Part shown: positions 59,128 to 64,000 of the stretch, in pieces
How positions within the stretch are numbered: the stretch's first letter is position 1
Layout of the letters: each line of letters opens with the position of its first letter
DNA from: Nocardiopsis eucommiae
GTDB taxonomy: Bacteria; Actinomycetota; Actinomycetes; Streptosporangiales; Streptosporangiaceae
DNA length: 64,000 nucleotides
Reading direction: 5' to 3'
Assembly: GCA_018388625.1 (NCBI GenBank)
Contig: CP074402.1
Location: 4,588,001-4,652,000 of the forward strand
The notes under the pieces: model-generated
Seen by the model: the letters and a program-made list of their open reading frames with translations, nothing else
Databases searched by the model: none
What the model was told of the DNA's origin: nothing
Translations under genes and position numbers: made by a program

Positions 59128-60583
59128 ATGCAAGCAGCGGTATCCCTCCGTGGGTTCCTCCCCTCCCTGGCCGCCGTCGCCGCAGCGACGGTCCTGTCCA
59201 CCGCCCTGCCCGAGACGGCGCTCGCCGCCCCGACCGAAGAACCCGTCCCGCCCCGGACCACCTCCGTCGACCGCGCCGAGGGGCTCGATCCCCGGGGTGA
59301 CACCGTCACGGTGACCGGGACCGGGCACGACCCCGGCAGCCGGATCGAGATCACCACCCGGGCCGTGCCCGCCGAGGCCGCACCGGCCGCGGACCCTGGA
59401 GCGACCGCCGTCCTGGACGACGAGAACGCCGTCCTGGTCGAGGTCGACGAGCACGGCCGGTTCGGCACGGATCTCTCCCTCGCGGCCGCGTTCGCGGCCG
59501 AGGCCGGACTCGACTCCGCCGAGGACGTCTTCGAGATCGTCCTGACCGAGGTCGCCGGGGCTCCGACCCCCGAGGCGACCGTCCCGGAGACACCCGAACC
59601 CTCCGCTCCCGGCTCCCCGGAGTCCGGGGACGACACCGGGCCGGACGCCCGGGACGGGGAGACGACCGAGGTCGTCTCGGCCCCCGGCCCCGGGCGGAGT
59701 GCGCCGGTGACCGCCCCGGCGCGGCCCCGGAGCGCCCCCGTCGTCGGCGTGGTCCCCGTGAGCTTCGCCGCGCCCGCCGCACCGGCGGCACCGCGCGCCC
59801 AGCCCCAGGCCCCGGCGTCCGTCCCGGCGCCCGCCGCCCCCGGCCCCAGTCCGCGCCGCAGACCCTGCCCCGGACCCCGGGCGCACCGACCCTCACGGTC
59901 TCCAGGACCAGCGGGCTCGATCCCTCCGGCGAGAGGGTGACCGTGACCGGAACGGGCTACGACACCGCCAAGGGCGTCTACGTCGCCCTCTGCGACACCG
60001 CGAACGCCAGCTCCACCCAGGCGCCCAGCCCGTGTATCGGCGGCGTGGACATGGAGGGCGAGGGCGGCGCCTCCGTCTGGGTCTCCAGCAACCCGCCGCC
60101 CTACGGCGAGGGCCTGGCCACCCCTACACCGGTAGCGGTACCGACGGCGGGTTCACCGTCGAACTCACGGTCAAGGGGTCCGACGAGCACACCGACTGCC
60201 TCTCCGCCGCCACGGACTGCGCCGTCGTGACCCGCAACGACCACACCCGCTCCAGCGACCGGGGCCAGGACGTGTTCGTCCCGGTGACGTTCAGCGGGCA
60301 GACCGGTGATCCCGGAGCGACCGGCGGGAACGGCGGGAACGGCGGCGCGTCCGGGGACGGGGCGACCGGTTCCGGGAACACCGGCGGAACCGCGGCCTCC
60401 GGCTCGGGCGGCGCGGGTTCCGGTGGGGCCTCGGGAGGCGGCGCCGGTCCGCTCGCCACGACCGGCTCCTCCCTGGCCGGCCTGGTCCTGGCCGCGGCCG
60501 TGGCCGTCCTGGCCGGTGCGGTGGCGCTGTTCGCCGCGCGCCGCCGTGGCCCCACCCCGACCCCGCTCCCGACGACCACCTAG
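59128..60583 (+). CDS. cell-wall-anchored surface protein with neocarzinostatin-like domain and LATTG sorting signal, two frame breaks
   Basis: About 485 residues after repair. A signal peptide (AVSLRGFLPSLAAVAAATVL) precedes two beta-sandwich units: LDPRGDTVTVTGTGHDPGSRI and LDPSGERVTVTGTGYDTAKGVYVALCD. The second has paired cysteines (ALCD...SPCIGG, DCLSAATDC) as in neocarzinostatin. A Gly/Thr/Ala-rich linker then leads to LATTG, a hydrophobic helix and ARRR, a sorting signal suited to class E sortases. The frame changes near 59,850 (one C gives GPQSAPQTLPRT) and 60,123 (one C gives LATPYTGSGTDGG). GAAGG precedes ATG 59128. Probably a heme-scavenging or structural surface protein. Confidence 0.82.
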
Positions 60584-60763
60584 GCACGCTCCGGGCCGGG
60601 ATCGACCCCCGGTCTCCTCGGCCCGACTGACCACGTTCTCCCTCAGCGGTCCCACCAGCACCCGCTCAGCCCTCGGGTCCGCTGCCCCACTGCCCGCCCG
60701 GAACCGGTGCGCGACCGGAACCGGCACCCGTCCATCCCCCGAGTCGACAGGAACAGTCACCCC

Positions 60764-62649
60764 ATGAGCACCACATCCACGAGAGCGGGAGGGGCGGACG
60801 CACTCCGTCGCCCCCTGCGCTCCCTCCTCTCCCTCACCGGAGCGGCCGCCCTCGGCGCCTCGCTCACCCTGGCCGCCGCACCGGCGCTGGCCGACGAGGC
60901 CCCCGTCTCCGTCACCCAGGGTTCCGCCACCTGGGGCGTCAAGCAGTCCTTCCGCAACTACGTCTCCAGTCCCATCGCCCACGGCGGCTACGAGGCGGTC
61001 GACGGCGCCACCCGCAACACCGACGGCACCCTGGACTTCCCCACCGCCAGCGGCACCGTCTCCAAGGAGGACTCCTCCGGCGAGGTGAGCTTCTCCGGCG
61101 GGGTGGTCTTCACCGGCCACGACTACGGCCGGGGCCCCGTCCTGGAGATCCGCGTGGCTGACCCCCGCGTGGAGTTCGACGGCCAGGGCGCGGCCACCGT
61201 CCACGCGGACGTCACCAGCCGCGAGTTCGCGGGCGCCGACCCGTCACTGCCCCCGGGCGACCTCGTCGAGTACGGGGAGGTCGCGGTCGCGGAGCTGACC
61301 GGCGCCGAGATCGGTGTCGACGGTGACGTGGTCACCTTCACCTCCGAGGCCGGGACCCTGCACGCCGACGCCGTGGAGCCCTTCGCCAGCTTCTACGCGG
61401 CGGGCGACCCCATGGACCCGCTGTCCTTCACCACGGAGGTGGTCGAAACCACCGACCCGACCGATCCCGAGGGCCCCGAGGAGCCCGTCCTCGACCCCGA
61501 GGTACGGGTCAGCCCGACCAGTGACCTCGACCCCGAGGGTCAGACCGTCCGGGTGGACGGCACCGGATTCCGCCCCGGGGCGGGCGTGTACGTGGCGCTG
61601 ACCGGCATCGCCCGGTCGGACACCGCGTATCCGCAGCACTGGTACGGGAGCGGCGTGTGGCTGCGTGAGGGCACCGCGCCCGACGCGGACGGCGCGTTCG
61701 GCACCGACCTCGACGTCGTCGGCGCCTTCGAGAAGGGCGGCACCGCCTACGACTGCCTGGAGGTCCAGTGCTACGTGGCGGTGTTCAACGACCGCAACGA
61801 CCTGGACAACCGCGACCAGGACGTGTGGACCCCCGTCTCCTTCGCCACCGCCGACGACGGCGGGGACGATGACGGGGACGACGGCGGCGAGACCCCCCAG
61901 GGCGACCTGACCGTGTACAACGGCCGCGCCGACTGGGGTGTGAAGGAGTCCTTCCGCACCTACATCGAGGGGAACATCGCCAAGGGCGCCATCCGCACCG
62001 AGGACGGCGCCAGCCGCAACGAGGACGGCACGTTCGCCTTCACCGACGGCACGGGCAGCGTGAACCTGGAGGAGGAGGTCGCGGAGATCGACTTCGCCGG
62101 GACCGTGCTGTTCGAGGGCCACGTCCACGGTGGCGCCGATCCCCTGCTGCACATGACGGTCTCCGGCCCCCGGGTCGAGATCGACGGTGACACGGGCACA
62201 CTCTACGCGGACGTGGTCAGCAAGTCCCTCACCGACGAGGAGCTCGTCACCTACGACGACGTGGCCTTCGCCGAGCTGGACCTGACCGGCGTCGGGCACG
62301 AGCTGGACGAGGGCGTCCTGTCCTGGGACCCGATCCCGGCCACCCTGACCGCCGACGGCGTCCCCGCCTTCGCTGACTTCTACGGCGCGGGCGAGGCGCT
62401 CGACCCGATCACCCTCACCGTGAGCGTGGACGAGGACGTCCAGGTTCCCGGCGGCGGTACCGGCGGTGGCGACGGCGGGACCGCGCCGACCCCCGGACCG
62501 ACGCCCGGTCCCGGTGAGGGCGGCGGCAAGCCGGGCCTGCCCAACACCGGTGTGGCCCTGACCGGCCTCCTGGTCGCCGCGGGGTCGCGGTGGCCGCGGG
62601 CGGCACCGCGCTGGTCGCCACCCGCCGACGGGCGGGCGCCGCGGCCTGA
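60764..62649 (+). CDS. htaA: HtaA-domain heme-binding surface protein with LPNTG sorting signal, one frame break
   Basis: About 628 residues after repair. A signal peptide ends APALADEAP. An HtaA domain (about residues 43-225, with SFRNYVSSPIAHGGY and FTGHDYG) is followed by a neocarzinostatin-like unit (VSPTSDLDPEGQTVRVDGTGF... DCLEVQCYVAVF) and a second HtaA domain (about 395-560, SFRTYIEGNIAKG and FEGHVHG). The Tyr and GH motifs are heme-contact positions in HtaA domains. The C-terminus is GLPNTGVALTGLLVAAG, then hydrophobic and RRR, a sorting signal. The frame changes near 62,581 (GCGGGGTCGCG); one G gives VAAGVAVAAGGTALVATRRR. Captures heme at the surface for HmuTUV. Confidence 0.9.
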
Positions 62650-62678
62650 TCCCCGGGGGCTCCCACCCCCGACTGCAC

Positions 62679-62720
62679 GAAGGGCCCCGGCTCACCCCGT
62701 GGGGTGGGTCAGGGCCCTTC
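62679..62720. terminator. hairpin terminator between convergent genes
   Basis: GAAGGGCCC pairs with GGGCCCTTC; inside, CACCCC and GGGGTG form a second stem. It lies between the HtaA and DUF3039 genes, which converge. Confidence 0.75.
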
Positions 62721-62743
62721 CGCGTACCGGCCACGAGGGGCCG

Positions 62744-62986
62744 TCACTTCATCATGTCCTCGTACGCCTTCTTGCAGTCGGGGCACACGGGGAACTTCTT
62801 CGGGTCCCGGTTGGGCACCCAGACCTTGCCGCACAGCGCGATCACCGGGTCGCCGGTCACCGCGCTCTGGGTGATCTTGTCCTTCTGCACGTAGTGGGCG
62901 AACCGTTCCCGGTCGCCGTCGTCGTGCGAGATGTCCGGCCTGGTCTCGCTGTCCGGAAGAACCTTGTTCAGGACATCCATCGACAT
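62744..62986 (-). CDS. DUF3039 protein
   Basis: 80 residues. The family pattern HYVQKDKITQSAVTG, VIALCGKVWVPNRDPKKFPVCP, CKKAYEDMM is complete, with three cysteines (LCGK, VCPDCK) suggesting a metal site. Conserved in actinobacteria, function unknown. ATG 62986 preferred, with GTGAGGACG before it; another ATG lies two codons downstream. Convergent with the HtaA gene. Confidence 0.9.
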   Translation of the reverse strand: MSMDVLNKVLPDSETRPDISHDDGDRERFAHYVQKDKITQSAVTGDPVIALCGKVWVPNRDPKKFPVCPDCKKAYEDMMK

Positions 62987-63062
62987 CGTCCTCACACCTT
63001 TCAACGTCCGTCTACCACGGTATAGGGTGACGCGCCCCACTTCGAAGCCCGCGGCAAACCGC

Positions 63063-63643
63063 TCAGTTCATGGTGGGATCGTCAGGATAGGTGGACAACA
63101 GGGCCATCTCGCCACCTTGGCGGCGCAGCACCCGCGACCACAGTGTCTCCGGGGAGCCCCCGAAGAGGTCGTCGGCGAGGGTGTCCACCACGTACCAGGC
63201 ACCCTCCGCGACCTCCCCCGCCAGCTGCCCCGCACCCCATCCGGCGTACCCGGCGAACACCCGCAGGGAAACCAGGGCCGCGCCCAGGACCTCGGTGGGG
63301 GCCTCCAGGTCCACCAGGCCCACGCCGGCCAGCTCCGGGCCCGGCCCGACCCCTTCCAACGGGGCCCAGCCCGGTGGCGCCTCGTCCGGGGACGCGGTGC
63401 CGAGGGCGATCCCCGAGTCGGCGCCGACCGGCCCGCCCGAGAACACCACCCGGGGCGCGCTCGCGTAGGCGCCCCAGTCGGTCACCACCTCGTCCACCGG
63501 CAACTCCAGCGGACGGTTGAGGATGACCCCGAGGCTGCCGTCCTCGGCGTCGTCCACGACGAAGACCACCGATCGGCGGAAGGAGTCCTCCTGGAGGAGG
63601 GGGCGGCCACCAGCAGGCGCCCGGTCAGTGTCGACTGGTCCAT
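63063..63643 (-). CDS. YqgE/AlgH family protein, one frame break
   Basis: About 194 residues. Family segments: LLQEDSFRRSVVFVVDDAEDGSLGVILNRPLELPVDEV, VVFSGGPVGADSGIALG, RVFAGYAGWGAGQLAGEVAEGAWYVVD. YqgE proteins are small and of unsettled role. The frame changes near 63,598 (coding strand GCCGCCCCCTCCTCC); one C gives MDQSTLTGRLLVAAPLLQEDSF at the N-terminus. Start ATG 63643 after repair. Confidence 0.88.
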
Positions 63644-63707
63644 GCTCCACACCTACCCGGAAAACCGGCCCGGTGGTCGCCCTTCGCCCGGGCCGGTCGC
63701 CGAACGG

Positions 63708-64000
63708 CTACTCGGCCTGGCCGCGCTGGGCCACCTCGCGCACGGCGGTGGCCACGTGGGTGGACAGGTCCGCGTGGAACACGCTCGGAATGATGTAGTT
63801 CGGGCCCAGCTCGTCCTCGGTGACGACGTCGGCCAGGGCCTCGGCGGCGGCGACCATCATGTCGGAGGTGACGTGGTGGCTCTGGGCGTCCAGCAGGCCC
63901 CGGAAGAAACCGGGGAAGACCAGGACGTTGTTGATCTGGTTGGGGTAGTCGCTGCGGCCGGTGGCGACCACGCCCGCGTGCAGGTGGGCGACCTCGGGGT
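63708..64000 (-). CDS. NAD-dependent malic enzyme, C-terminal part
   Basis: The 3' end of a malate-decarboxylating enzyme running off the window edge. The segment GRSDYPNQINNVLVFPG, followed by FFRGLLDAQSHHVTSDMMVAAAEALADVV and GPNYIIPSVF, is characteristic of the C-terminal Rossmann domain of bacterial malic enzymes. Converts malate to pyruvate and CO2 with NAD or NADP. Ends just upstream of YqgE on the same strand with a gap of about 65 bases. The N-terminal malate-binding part is outside the window. Confidence 0.9.
   Translation of the reverse strand, partial: PEVAHLHAGVVATGRSDYPNQINNVLVFPGFFRGLLDAQSHHVTSDMMVAAAEALADVVTEDELGPNYIIPSVFHADLSTHVATAVREVAQRGQAE

Overview
The window is chromosomal DNA of a high-GC actinomycete. 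GTG/TTG starts are common, codons end in G or C, and the rRNA genes and many protein families (CysO/CysM/Mec, DUF3039, DUF3618, DUF6286, HtaA, class E sortase) are actinobacterial. The overall gene set is most like Nocardiopsis or another Streptosporangiales member; that placement is inference.

Layout. 1-3.9 kb: 3' part of L-serine dehydratase and two tandem, divergent copies of a secreted lipoprotein. 3.9-6.8 kb: minus-strand envelope-stress cluster (CsbD, three Asp23-type proteins, a 57-aa membrane peptide, DUF6286, AmaP-like). 7-13.3 kb: purU, a D-amino-acid PLP enzyme, DUF3618, a CDP-alcohol phosphotransferase, bcp, an odd leucine-anticodon tRNA and a membrane Ser/Thr kinase. 13.5-19.8 kb: a pair of M16 peptidases, a repeat-bearing spacer, a lipoprotein, SppA and a flavin reductase. 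19.9-23.5 kb: four-gene OpuC-type osmoprotectant ABC operon. 23.7-26.4 kb: HAD hydrolase, NrtR and divergent nadA around a near-perfect palindrome. 26.5-30 kb: a membrane-tethered sigma-like protein, a KstR-like TetR regulator and a divergent metallo-beta-lactamase-fold hydrolase. 30.1-37.5 kb: a glycosyltransferase / methyltransferase / terpene-cyclase-fold cassette, a class A PBP and a second methyltransferase. 37.6-43.4 kb: one complete rrn operon on the minus strand (16S-23S-5S) with three tandem promoters. 43.7-50.3 kb: rph-rdgB, then mec-cysO-cysM-MBL (the CysO-dependent cysteine route), then divergent pncB-pncA (NAD salvage). 50.4-54.4 kb: trpS, a secreted M43-type metalloprotease and a DEAD/DEAH helicase. 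54.6-62.7 kb: an iron-regulated-looking heme uptake locus (hmuTUV plus a class E sortase and a small membrane protein in one operon, divergent from two wall-anchored surface proteins). 62.7-64 kb: DUF3039, YqgE and the end of a malic enzyme.

System-level picture. Two parts of NAD metabolism are present: de novo nadA under probable NrtR control and salvage pncB-pncA. The heme locus couples a cell-wall sortase with its probable LATTG and LPNTG substrates and with the membrane transporter, and carries two iron-box-like sites. Cysteine synthesis uses a protein-bound sulfur donor whose Gly-Gly tail is masked by two extra residues.

A major caveat runs through the whole window. About 33 places in some 23 otherwise intact genes switch reading frame exactly as if one base had been lost, nearly always in a run of C or G. 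This looks like a consensus error of the assembly, not gene decay. I give these genes as single features over their full extent and state where the frame changes.
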